NCBI RefSeq assembly: GCF_902499175.1
Contig: NZ_CABVQC010000016.1
Coordinates: forward strand, 62,001 to 126,000
Direction: 5' to 3'
DNA from: Burkholderia aenigmatica
Lineage (GTDB): Bacteria > Pseudomonadota > Gammaproteobacteria > Burkholderiales > Burkholderiaceae
Length of the DNA: 64,000 nucleotides
Each line of letters starts with the position of its first letter. Within the stretch, counting starts at the first letter, position 1. Below the pieces are notes generated by a model, which saw nothing but the letters and a program-made list of their open reading frames with translations, made no database searches and was not told where the DNA came from. This document shows positions 36,881 to 44,678 of this stretch, one piece after another. Both the position numbers and the translations under genes were made by a program.

Positions 36881-37873
36881 TCACGTCGACCCGGTGCCGA
36901 CCATCGTGGCCCATTCGGCAGGCGAGCGCCCCATGAAGAACTGGTTTCGCCACGTCGCAATGCCGAGATTGACCGAGCGGACGCTCACCACGTTGACGAG
37001 ATCCTGCTTTCGCAGCCAGGCCGATGCGGAAAGCGCTGCGTGCGCGACAGCGGTCGCCCCGGCCTTGTTCAGCAGGGTCGGCGTGCTCGTGAGCACGGTG
37101 ATGGTGGCGATCGCCTTCTGCGTCTGGCCCGCCGGGCCGCCCACCCGCATGGTGCCGATCCAGACGCCGCTCTGGATCACGCCCGGAACGGTGGACGTTG
37201 CACGCTGGATCTGACGGATATCGGCCATGCGATCGTCATCGATCAACCGCGTTGCCGCAAAACGACTGCCGGCGAACATAAGCAGGCCAAGGACGGCCAG
37301 GATCGCCCAGTGCTTCCGGCCAACCGGAGCGGTATCGTCGACTGGGGCCGCGACATGCACGACCCTGCTGGCGGTGAGCAGATCCTGTACGGACTGGCGG
37401 CTCGGCCTGTTGAAAACGAACAGATACAGCAATGCCAGGCACCAGAAGAACACGACCGCGCCGTTCGCGGTGGCGAGCCATTCCATGCCCGGATCGCGAA
37501 GCGCGGGCAGGTCGATAAAGCCGATGCCGCCGAGTATCAGCGGAACGGCGATCAGCGCGTACCGTGCCCAGGCGCGAACGTACCCGGGACCGGAGGATCC
37601 GTCAGGGGCGGCGCTATCGGCAACGCGGATCTTCATCACCCGCTTGCCGAGCGACTGGTGCCGATTTCCGCCCTCAAGCAGGCCAAAGTAAAGGGAACCG
37701 ATCAGGAAGCCGATCAGCCTTCCCCATTCGCCAATCGTCGAAAGGGCATCGAAGAACGGGATTGCGATTGCCAGCCCGATCAGTCCGAGCAGAATCGAAT
37801 CGATCGAAAAGGCGGCGGTGCGTCGCCAGAAGCCGGCGGCGCCGTGTGATTGTTGGTCTTCATTGCGCTCCAT
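36881..37873 (-). CDS. RDD-family membrane protein
   Basis: 330 residues. The first ~160 form an RDD domain: FWRRTAAFSIDSILLGLIGLAIAIPF (Arg and the paired Asp), a second helix with GSLYFGLLEGG, SLGKRVMKIRV, then two further helices and RPSRQSVQDLLTASRVV. A fifth helix near residue 190 leads into a ~120-residue C-terminal extracytoplasmic region (from TRLIDDDRMADIRQ) that I do not recognise. RDD proteins are small multipass membrane proteins of mostly unknown or transport-related function. The minus-strand terminator element at 36780-36846 follows. Confidence 0.8.
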   Translation of the reverse strand: MERNEDQQSHGAAGFWRRTAAFSIDSILLGLIGLAIAIPFFDALSTIGEWGRLIGFLIGSLYFGLLEGGNRHQSLGKRVMKIRVADSAAPDGSSGPGYVRAWARYALIAVPLILGGIGFIDLPALRDPGMEWLATANGAVVFFWCLALLYLFVFNRPSRQSVQDLLTASRVVHVAAPVDDTAPVGRKHWAILAVLGLLMFAGSRFAATRLIDDDRMADIRQIQRATSTVPGVIQSGVWIGTMRVGGPAGQTQKAIATITVLTSTPTLLNKAGATAVAHAALSASAWLRKQDLVNVVSVRSVNLGIATWRNQFFMGRSPAEWATMVGTGST

Positions 37874-38278
37874 TGCCGTCGCCCCCGATGCGTTATGTTC
37901 GTCGAGCCGTTTGGGCTCTTTGCGGCGCGTGGCCGCAGGATTGCCTATGCCGACACCGATCCGATCGTGACAGGCAGATCATATCGACCGGCTTGCCGCA
38001 AAATTGCAAACTATTGTGAGCAATGTGCAAGCGTGAACGGGCTTCATGCCGCCTGCGGCTGATCGGCGATCGACCCGAACGCGGCGAGGCGTGCGCTGCC
38101 GGACGGGCAGCGCACGTGCTGCGCGCGTATCGGCCGGGCGCGGGATCGAGACGGGCCCCAGCGGACTTGAAAGGCTGGCAACGATTGTCGGGGATTTTCG
38201 TGAGGCCGTCGAACGCGTGTGTCCGGTTCGACGCGGTAGCCGCTGACGCGCACGCGTGCCGAAAATTGGCGAGGAACC
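37874..38278. other. Intergenic region upstream of the RDD gene
   Basis: About 400 bases (plus the element at 38279) without a supported gene. Features: an AT-rich patch near 38000 with ATTGC...GCAAT symmetry (38003-38007 / 38020-38024), likely in the RDD promoter, and a strong nine-base-pair hairpin at 38092-38114. Confidence 0.4.
38092..38114. other. Strong stem-loop
   Basis: TGCGCTGCC-GGACG-GGCAGCGCA, nine perfect pairs with a five-base loop, in the gap between the porin terminator and the RDD promoter. There is no U-tract. It may belong to the RDD mRNA leader or be a backup stop. Confidence 0.4.
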
Positions 38279-38345
38279 ATGAAAAAGCCCGCCGGCAGGC
38301 TTGCGCCTGCGGGCGGGCAAAGACACCTCGGGCAGACCCGCGCGG
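38279..38345 (-). repeat. 67-bp 3'-UTR element with intrinsic terminator, copy 2
   Basis: Begins 32 bases past the porin stop and is identical to the element at 36780-36846 at 66 of 67 positions. It contains the same GCCCGCC...GGCGGGC stem and TTTTT tail on the minus strand. Both genes carry it at nearly the same distance from their stop codons. Confidence 0.8.
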
Positions 38346-38377
38346 GTGTCGCGTGAAGAACGGAGAACCGGGTTGCG

Positions 38378-39529
38378 TCAGAACTTGTGGCGCAGCGCGA
38401 GGCGCACGGCCACCTGGTTCGACGTCGACGACGGCGCGTCGGTACCGGGGATGAACGCGTTGTCGAGGATCGAGTTCGTCTTGTCGCCGGCGATGTGCTG
38501 GTACGCGGCCTGCACGTACACGTCGGTGCGCTTCGACAGGTTGTAGTCGGCCATCAGCCCGGCCGAGTGGATCTTCGGCTTCGCATTGCCGGTCGATGCG
38601 TCGTACTTCTCGAGCGACAGCACGTACTGCGCGCCCACCATGAACGCCGGCGTGATCTGATACGAACCGTTCACCTCGAAGTTCTGGTACTTGATCGCGC
38701 TGACCGTCGCGCCAGGCGCGATGATCGCGCCCGGGTTGCCGAGGTAGCCGTTGCCGGTCGGGTTCTTGTAGTTCGAGTTCGTGTACGCGAAGCCGACCGT
38801 CGCGGGCCCGAACGTGTAGTTGATGCCCGCGCCGAACACGCGCATGCGCTCGGCGATGTAGCTCGCGTCGTTCGCGGTGATCGCGCCGGCCGAGCCGTCG
38901 CCCGGATGGTTCGCCTGCAGGTACGCGGCGCCGATCAGCAGGCCGTTGTTCTGGTACTGCGCGCCGAAGCTGTACGCGCGGTTGTCCGAGAAGTTCGTGC
39001 TGTTGCTGAAGCTGTATGCGCCGCCGAACGTGAAGCCGCCGAAGTTCGGGCTCGCGTACTTCACCGTGTTGTCGAGGCGGAACGAGTTGTCGGTGTTGTC
39101 GTTGTCGAACGGGTGCGCGAGCAGGTAGCCGCCCCAGTTGCCGTTGGCCGTGGTTGGCGCGAGATAGTCGACCACGGAGTCGTACTGGCGGCCGAACGTC
39201 AGCGTGCCGTACTGCGTCTGGCTCAGGCCGACGTACGCCTGGCGGCCGAACATGCGGCCGCCCTGGTTGAGCCGGCCGGTGTTCACGTCGAAGCCGTTTT
39301 CGAGCTGGAAGATCGCCTTCATGCCGCCGCCAAGATCCTCGCTGCCCTTCAGGCCCCAGCGGCTGCCCTGCGCGTAGCCGCTCGCCATTTCGTAGACGTG
39401 TCCGGTGCCGACGTTGTTCGTGTAGTTCAGGCCTTCGTCGATCACGCCGTACAGCGTGACGCTGCTTTGCGCGAACACGGGGGCCGCGAAGGTTGCCGTT
39501 ACGGCGAGCGCCGTCAGGGTCTTTTTCAT
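38378..39529 (-). CDS. Gram-negative (Burkholderia-type) trimeric porin
   Basis: 383 residues, 16-stranded general porin. Signal peptide MKKTLTALAVTATFAAPVFA, then the family opening QSSVTLYGVIDEGLNYTNN. Other marks: GSRWGLKGSEDLGGGMKAIFQLENGF, RQAYVGLSQTQYGTLTFGRQYD, and the C-terminal NQVAVRLALRHKF with final Phe for outer-membrane assembly. ATG 39529 has GGAG nine bases upstream. It is monocistronic, with its own terminator element at 38279-38345. Porins of this family pass small hydrophilic solutes and affect antibiotic entry. Confidence 0.95.
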   Translation of the reverse strand: MKKTLTALAVTATFAAPVFAQSSVTLYGVIDEGLNYTNNVGTGHVYEMASGYAQGSRWGLKGSEDLGGGMKAIFQLENGFDVNTGRLNQGGRMFGRQAYVGLSQTQYGTLTFGRQYDSVVDYLAPTTANGNWGGYLLAHPFDNDNTDNSFRLDNTVKYASPNFGGFTFGGAYSFSNSTNFSDNRAYSFGAQYQNNGLLIGAAYLQANHPGDGSAGAITANDASYIAERMRVFGAGINYTFGPATVGFAYTNSNYKNPTGNGYLGNPGAIIAPGATVSAIKYQNFEVNGSYQITPAFMVGAQYVLSLEKYDASTGNAKPKIHSAGLMADYNLSKRTDVYVQAAYQHIAGDKTNSILDNAFIPGTDAPSSTSNQVAVRLALRHKF

Positions 39530-40101
39530 TGATGAGATCTCCGGGATATCCAGCTTGTATCGGTTGTCGTGAGCGCGTCCGGCGAGGCGCGCCCCGTCAT
39601 CCGGGGCGACCCGGCGCAGCGTGCGCGGCGCCGGATCGCGCAAGGCGCGGCGGCGCGGCAACCGGCAGCGTCGGGTCGTGTCTCCTCCGATGACTCCGCG
39701 CATTCTTCCCAAGCCGAAAAGGAATCGAAAGCGAGTAATTTCGATGGATGGGATCGGGTTCGCCAATGGGGGCGCGACAGGCCGTTTCGACAGCCGAAAC
39801 GGTGAGTGCGGCACCGCCGTTCAACCCCGGCCGGACAATGGCCGAACACGGTCGCGAGGCCGCCCGCGCCGGGCCGTGTCCCGCCTCGTGAATCCGGCCG
39901 GGAAGCCCGTCCGGCGTGCCTGACAGCACATCCGGGGATCGATTGGCGCCGCCGATTGCAATGATCGGAATTACTCGTTTCCCTAAACATATTGGCGGCT
40001 GAAACATGCAGACTGACCGGACGTGGCTGGATTCACGATTCGCCGGTCGCCGCGCATGCCGCGACGCACAAACAACAGATTCGATTTGGAGACGACCCAC
40101 C
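39530..40101. promoter_or_regulatory. Divergent intergenic region: porin and choline/betaine ABC transporter
   Basis: Some 570 bases without a supported gene between the porin (minus) and the substrate-binding protein gene (plus). Both promoters must lie here. It carries the motif CGAGTAATTYCGAT in two opposite orientations, at 39732-39745 and 39964-39977 (the latter on the minus strand). The same motif abuts a LysR start codon near 60728. Confidence 0.5.
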
Positions 40102-41139
40102 ATGCAGATTCGACGACTGAAAACGGTCCTTCTCGCCGCCGCGGCGATCCTGTCCGCGCCCGCGGCCCACGCGGCCGGCGGCGCGTGCGCCGACGGCAAG
40201 ACGGTCCATTTCGCGGGCATCACGTGGGAGAGCGGGTCGTTCGCGACCGAGGTGCTGCGGCAGATCATGGAGAAGGGCTACGGCTGCAAGACGGACGTCG
40301 TGCCGGGCAGCACGGCCGCCACCGAAACGGCGCTCGCGCGCAACGACCTGCAGATCTGGGCCGAGCAGTGGACGGGCCGCAGCGAGATCACCGCGAAGGC
40401 CGTCTCGTCGGGCGCCGTGAAGCTGATCGGCGACACGCTGCCGGGCGGCACGACGGAAGGCTGGTTCGTTCCCGACTACGTGGTGAAGGGCGATCCGGCG
40501 CGCAACATCAAGCCGGTCGCACCGGGGCTCGTGTCGGTCGACGATCTGCCGAAGTACAAGCAGGTGTTCGCCGACGAGGAGGAACCGGACAAGGGCCGCT
40601 TCCTGAACTGTCCGACGGGCTGGGACTGCGAGCGCGTGAACACGCGCCTGCTGCGCGTGCTGAAGCTCGACCAGTCGTATACGAATTTCCATCCGGGCAC
40701 GGGCGCGGCACTCGATGCGGCGATCGCATCCGCGTACCAGCGCGGCGCACCGATCGTGTTCTATTACTGGGGCCCGGCCGCGCTGATGGCGAAATACAAG
40801 TTCACCGCGCTGAAGATGCCGGCCTATAACGAAGCATGCTGGAAGACGTTGCGCGACGAGAGCAGCACGCACCAGTGCGCGTCGTCGTACATGGTGTCGC
40901 GACTGACGGTCGGCGTGTCGAAGCCGTTCGCCGATGCGAACCCCGATCTCGTCGGCGTATTCGGCAAGGTGCGCTTTCCGATGGACTTCCTGAACCAGAC
41001 GATCCTCGAGATGACGACGAAGAAGATCGACGGCGCGGCGATGGCCACGCAGTTCCTGAAGACCCGCCAGGACATGTGGAAGCAGTGGGTGCCGGCCGAC
41101 GTCGCGCAGAAGATCGCCGGCAGCCTGAAGGGCGCGTAA
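40102..41139 (+). CDS. Choline/glycine betaine ABC transporter, periplasmic binding protein
   Basis: 345 residues with a signal peptide ending AAHAAGG. OpuAC/ProX-like fold: FAGITWESGSFATEVLRQIMEKGYGCKTDVVPGS, LQIWAEQWTGRSE, and aromatic residues suited to a quaternary-ammonium box (FYYWGP, W in TEGWFVPDYV). ATG 40102 is preceded by GGAG eleven bases upstream. The permease and ATPase genes follow on the same strand. A stem-loop lies in the gap after the stop. The ligand, choline, betaine, carnitine or a related compound, is inferred from family only. Confidence 0.9.
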   Translation: MQIRRLKTVLLAAAAILSAPAAHAAGGACADGKTVHFAGITWESGSFATEVLRQIMEKGYGCKTDVVPGSTAATETALARNDLQIWAEQWTGRSEITAKAVSSGAVKLIGDTLPGGTTEGWFVPDYVVKGDPARNIKPVAPGLVSVDDLPKYKQVFADEEEPDKGRFLNCPTGWDCERVNTRLLRVLKLDQSYTNFHPGTGAALDAAIASAYQRGAPIVFYYWGPAALMAKYKFTALKMPAYNEACWKTLRDESSTHQCASSYMVSRLTVGVSKPFADANPDLVGVFGKVRFPMDFLNQTILEMTTKKIDGAAMATQFLKTRQDMWKQWVPADVAQKIAGSLKGA

Positions 41140-41148
41140 CCTGCGCGC

Positions 41149-41172
41149 GGCGGCGGGCCAGCGCCCGCCGCC
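41149..41172 (+). other. Intercistronic stem-loop after the binding-protein gene
   Basis: GGCGGCGGGC-CAGC-GCCCGCCGCC, ten perfect pairs with a four-base loop, nine bases past the stop and 37 bases before the permease ATG. Stems at this place in ABC operons often stabilise the upstream mRNA, raising binding protein over membrane components. Confidence 0.6.
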
Positions 41173-41209
41173 GCCGTCACGCGCCTTCGCGGCGCGACGG
41201 AGAATCAAC

Positions 41210-42175
41210 ATGAACGGCTTCTTTCTGCACCTGTCGATCGCCGACTGGGTGAACAGCGCGCTCGAGACGTTCGTCGCGCAATACGGCGACGGCTTCCATC
41301 ACTTCAGCGTGCTGGTGCTGCGCTACCTGCTCGTGCCGCTCGAAGGCGCACTGCGCGTGGCGCCGCCGTGGCTCGTGCTGCTGGTCGTCGGCGCGATCGC
41401 GTGGAACGCGACGCGCCGCATCGGCCTCGGTGTGCTCTTCATGCTGCTGCTCTACGCGATCGGCTGCTTCGGCCTGTGGGACAAGCTGATGCAGACGCTC
41501 GCGCTGATGCTCGTCTCGACGGTGCTGTCGGTCGCGATCGGCGTGCCGGTCGGCATCCTCGCGTCGCGCAGCGCCTGGCTGCGCCGGATGCTGCTGCCGG
41601 TACTCGACGTGATGCAGACGCTGCCGAGCTTCGTGTACCTGATCCCGGTGCTGATGCTGTTCGGGCTCGGCAAGGTGCCCGCGATCCTCGCGACGATCAT
41701 CTACGCGCTGCCGCCGCTGATCCGCCTGACCGATCTCGGCATTCGCCAGGTCGATCCGGACGTGACGGAAGCCGCGCGCGCATTCGGCACGACGCGCTGG
41801 CAACTGCTCGTCAACGTGCAGTTGCCGCTCGCGCGGCCGAGCATCATGGCCGGCATCAACCAGACGACGATGATGGCGCTGTCGATGGTCGTGATCGCGT
41901 CGATGATCGGCTCGCGCGGGCTCGGCGAGGACGTGCTCGCGGGCATCCAGACGCTCGACGTCGGCAAGGGCACGCAGGCCGGTCTTGCGATCGTGATCCT
42001 CGCGATCGTGATCGACCGGATCAGCCAGGGCTTCGGCCAGGAACGGCGCGCCCGGCGGCGGCTTGCGCAGCAGCGCCGGCAGAAGGGCGCGTCGCGCGTG
42101 CCGTACCGGCTGCCGCGCAAGGCGCAGTCGGCGAGCGTCGATTCGAATCAGGCGACGCAATCGTCGCGTGCATAG
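41210..42175 (+). CDS. Choline/glycine betaine ABC transporter, permease
   Basis: 321 residues, ProW-like inner-membrane permease with about six helices. The coupling loop [32 protein letters not shown] is the binding-protein-dependent transport signature. Upstream [37 protein letters not shown] is typical of the ProW/OpuAB group. A basic tail of ~45 residues extends past the last helix. It is 70 bases after the binding protein gene and 14 bases before the ATPase gene. Confidence 0.93.
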   Translation: MNGFFLHLSIADWVNSALETFVAQYGDGFHHFSVLVLRYLLVPLEGALRVAPPWLVLLVVGAIAWNATRRIGLGVLFMLLLYAIGCFGLWDKLMQTLALMLVSTVLSVAIGVPVGILASRSAWLRRMLLPVLDVMQTLPSFVYLIPVLMLFGLGKVPAILATIIYALPPLIRLTDLGIRQVDPDVTEAARAFGTTRWQLLVNVQLPLARPSIMAGINQTTMMALSMVVIASMIGSRGLGEDVLAGIQTLDVGKGTQAGLAIVILAIVIDRISQGFGQERRARRRLAQQRRQKGASRVPYRLPRKAQSASVDSNQATQSSRA

Positions 42176-42189
42176 GAACGGAGACAGAC

Positions 42190-43011
42190 ATGGCGACCAT
42201 CGACGTCAAACACGTGTACAAGCTGTTCGGGCCGCAGGCGGCGCATGCGCGCGTGCTCGACCTGCTGCGCTCGGGCAAGCGCAAGGCCGACGTGCTGGCC
42301 GAAACGGGCTGCAACGTCGGGCTCAACGACGTGAGCCTCGGCATCGAGTCGGGCGAGATCTTCGTGATCATGGGGCTGTCGGGTTCCGGTAAATCGACGC
42401 TCGTGCGGCACTTCAACCGGCTGATCGAGCCGACGGCCGGCGAGATCGTGATCGACGGCAGCGACGTGATCAAGCTCGACGCGCACGGGCTGCGCGAACT
42501 GCGCCGCTTCAAGGTCAGCATGGTGTTCCAGAACTTCGGATTGCTGCCGCACCAGACCGTGCTCGACAACGCCGCGTATGCGCTGCGCACGCGCGGCGAG
42601 AAGCGGCACGATGCGGCCGAGGCAGCGCGCAACTGGCTGACGAAGGTCGGGCTCGACGGTTATGGCGATCATTATCCGGACGAGCTGTCGGGCGGGATGC
42701 GTCAGCGCGTCGGGCTGGCGCGCGCGCTGGCGGCCGATACCGATGTGCTGCTGATGGACGAGGCGTTCTCCGCGCTCGATCCGCTGATCCGTACCGAAAT
42801 GCAGGATCAGTTGCTCGAACTGCAGGCGACGCTGTCGAAGACGATCGTGTTCATCACGCACGATCTCGACGAAGCGCTGCGGATCGGTGATCGCATCGCG
42901 ATTCTGCGTGACGGTACGCTCGTGCAGGTCGGGACGCCGGACGATATTCTGTCTCGGCCGGCGGATGATTATGTGCGGCGGTTCGTGGAGAAGCGGTCGA
43001 GTGTGAATTGA
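42190..43011 (+). CDS. Choline/glycine betaine ABC transporter, ATP-binding protein
   Basis: 273 residues, ProV/OpuAA-like. Walker [11 protein letters not shown]-loop [10 protein letters not shown], signature [16 protein letters not shown], Walker [15 protein letters not shown] and switch histidine ITHDLDEA. It is shorter than E. coli ProV (400) because it lacks the C-terminal CBS pair that senses ionic strength, so transport here may not be osmotically gated. It has ProV's N-terminal KLFGP...[11 protein letters not shown] extension. GGAG lies upstream of ATG 42190. Confidence 0.93.
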   Translation: MATIDVKHVYKLFGPQAAHARVLDLLRSGKRKADVLAETGCNVGLNDVSLGIESGEIFVIMGLSGSGKSTLVRHFNRLIEPTAGEIVIDGSDVIKLDAHGLRELRRFKVSMVFQNFGLLPHQTVLDNAAYALRTRGEKRHDAAEAARNWLTKVGLDGYGDHYPDELSGGMRQRVGLARALAADTDVLLMDEAFSALDPLIRTEMQDQLLELQATLSKTIVFITHDLDEALRIGDRIAILRDGTLVQVGTPDDILSRPADDYVRRFVEKRSSVN

Positions 43012-43025
43012 GGCGGGAAGCGAAA

Positions 43026-43060
43026 CGAACAAGGGCGGCACAGGGTGCCGCCCTTGTTCG
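43026..43060. terminator. Bidirectional terminator
   Basis: A perfect 16-bp stem (CGAACAAGGGCGGCAC / GTGCCGCCCTTGTTCG) with a three-base AGG loop, exactly between the ATPase stop and the stop of the convergent gene at 43062. Flanks are A-rich on one side (GAAGCGAAACG) and T-containing on the other. Confidence 0.8.
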
Positions 43061-43061
43061 T

Positions 43062-43445
43062 TCATGCGGGCCGGGCCGACGCCGGGCCGGTGCGCGTATC
43101 GAATTCATAGGCGCCCACGTAGTCGAGCGAAGCGTTTTTCGGCGTCGTGACGACGTTGGGCGAGTACACGCCGATTGCACTGTCGGCGACGAGGTCGGCC
43201 GGAACGGCATGTACCCATGCCGATTCCCAGGAAGCGCCGCGCAGCAATTGCTGGACAGGAACGGGATCGCCCCGATGAATGGCCTCGATGCATCCCGGCT
43301 CGTAGTCGCGCAGCCCGACTTCCGTCATGAACGCGGAGGGAATACCGTCGCCGTCCTCGGTGTACCGCTCGTCGATGAATGAGCGCATCTCTGCGAACGA
43401 GCGGAATCGGCCGCTGGAAATGAACAGGTGAACGGTAACGATCAT
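43062..43445 (-). CDS. Imm22-like small protein (orphan immunity candidate)
   Basis: 127 residues starting at ATG 43445 (GAGG six bases upstream); the open frame extends 39 codons further 5' without a better start. The sequence IVTVHLFISSGRFRSFAEMRSFID, then SAFMTEVGLRDYEPGCIEA and PVQQLLRGASWESAW, has the spacing of the Imm22 family of polymorphic-toxin immunity proteins, in which a Ser-Phe and a Tyr-Asp/Glu pair are conserved. No toxin gene is adjacent. The assignment is by pattern memory and needs a profile search. Confidence 0.5.
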   Translation of the reverse strand: MIVTVHLFISSGRFRSFAEMRSFIDERYTEDGDGIPSAFMTEVGLRDYEPGCIEAIHRGDPVPVQQLLRGASWESAWVHAVPADLVADSAIGVYSPNVVTTPKNASLDYVGAYEFDTRTGPASARPA

Positions 43446-43549
43446 CGGTGACCTCGTCGGGCGTGAGATGGCCGGCGGGGAGCGCCCGCGCACGCGCACG
43501 ATGATACGCGCGTGCGCGATGCCGGGCACCTCGCCGAACGACCCTCTCG

Positions 43550-43690
43550 CCCCGCAACACATTCGCCGGAATCAGGTCAGTGCCCTTCTTCGAGACGGTC
43601 ATCGCCGGCGCGTTGACGTTGTCTGACGTGATGTCGGGGCCCACTGAGGCATCGACGGTCAGCGAGCCCGGACCGGCGCGAAGCGGCATT
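43550..43690 (-). pseudogene. Remnant of a GMC oxidoreductase C-terminus
   Basis: On the minus strand this stretch reads SLTVDASVGPDITSDNVNAP followed by AMTVSKKGTDLIPANVL. The intact GMC oxidoreductase at 44679-46346 has LRIVDASVFPNITSGNINAP and TMMLAEKGADLILADAL at its C-terminus. No start or upstream domain is left. It is the tail of a decayed duplicate about 1.1 kb downstream of the intact copy, fused to nothing recognisable. Confidence 0.75.
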
Positions 43691-44252
43691 ACTTGCCGCT
43701 GCCGGTCACGGTCGACTCGACGACGGTCATGTCGAGATGTCGCACGCCAAAAGGGCCGACCAGCTCGTTGACCCGAACGACGCCCGACACCGCGCCGTCG
43801 GGAAGGTCGAGGTCGCGATTGCAGACGAGCGCAGGTGAGCCGAGGCCGGGGTCGGCGAAGGTGATGCGGTACCCGCAGCCTTTCGTCTGGTGGGCGCCCG
43901 GCACGAACGCGGCGTTGAAGGACTGCGGCGAATGCGCAGTTGCCCTGACCAGCAGCAAGAGCGAGAGTGAACCGCTTATCATGCCGAGCCCGCCGAACAT
44001 GACGACGGCGATCAACAGCTCCTTGATCGAACGCTTCGTTCTGAGATCGCGGGTGATATGCACCCCGAGCAGGGCAAAGGCAATGGCCGACGCGATGCGG
44101 ATACGGCTTGCGCCGGGCCAGTCGCCGACCGTGCAGTGCCACGTCAGCGGCAGCGTAACGAACGCCGTCAACATCGGCACCAGGGCCATTGCCATGAAGG
44201 CAATCGCGTGCCATCGCTTGATGTCTTTTTTCGTGGTTTGCTGGGTGGCCAT
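43689..44252 (-). CDS. Hypothetical membrane protein
   Basis: 187 residues with three hydrophobic segments: about 16-36 (IAFMAMALVPMLTAFVTLPL), 53-65, and 80-102 (LLIAVVMFGGLGMISGSLSLLLLV). A ~75-residue hydrophilic C-terminal part follows, with a Cys in TKGCGYRITF and another in ALVCNRDLDLPDG; a periplasmic disulphide is possible. No family recognised. It sits between the GMC remnant and the intact catabolic cluster, on the same strand as both. Base composition is lower in GC than the metabolic genes around it, in keeping with acquired DNA. Confidence 0.6.
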   Translation of the reverse strand: MATQQTTKKDIKRWHAIAFMAMALVPMLTAFVTLPLTWHCTVGDWPGASRIRIASAIAFALLGVHITRDLRTKRSIKELLIAVVMFGGLGMISGSLSLLLLVRATAHSPQSFNAAFVPGAHQTKGCGYRITFADPGLGSPALVCNRDLDLPDGAVSGVVRVNELVGPFGVRHLDMTVVESTVTGSGK

Positions 44253-44678
44253 CGGAACGGGAGCCTGCCGCGTCTGATCGGAATGATCCTCGCATTATGA
44301 CCGACGGTCGGCCGTGGCCAGGTGCGGCTACGGCTCGATCGACCCATACCGCGGATAGCGCCCGCTTCTATAATTATCAGGCATCCTGCATTTCTGATAG
44401 CTCTGCATCAGCCGAAACGCGGACTTCTCCCGGTCCGCCTCGTCGCCTTCCTGAAGCCGGAGCGCATGGCTTTTCTCCGCGAGCACGATGAGCAGGCGCC
44501 GTCTGGCGGCCGACAAGGCCGAACGATCCAGCAGGTCGCAGACGAGACTCCCTGCTTCGAGCGCGACGCGGTGCATGCCGGGCTGCGGGACCTGATCGTG
44601 AACGTGTGCCGACAGATCGTGGACGCCACGAACCGCTGATGATTGGCGGTGGCGACCGTCGAACCTGCCGGGAACGCG
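44253..44678. other. Gap between membrane protein and GMC oxidoreductase
   Basis: About 425 bases. The only candidate gene is the weak 82-codon ORF at 44328-44576. The stretch just left of 44678 is downstream of the GMC gene and shows no T-tailed hairpin. Confidence 0.4.
44328..44576 (-). CDS. Possible small hypothetical protein
   Basis: 82 codons from ATG 44576 to 44328; the frame is open for some 20 further codons 5'. The predicted protein is mostly helical and charged (ALSAARRRLLIVLAEKSHALRLQEGDEA) and ends in a Tyr/Arg-rich tail. No ribosome site is convincing and no family is recognised, so it may be a spurious or decayed frame. Confidence 0.25.
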   Translation of the reverse strand: MHRVALEAGSLVCDLLDRSALSAARRRLLIVLAEKSHALRLQEGDEADREKSAFRLMQSYQKCRMPDNYRSGRYPRYGSIEP

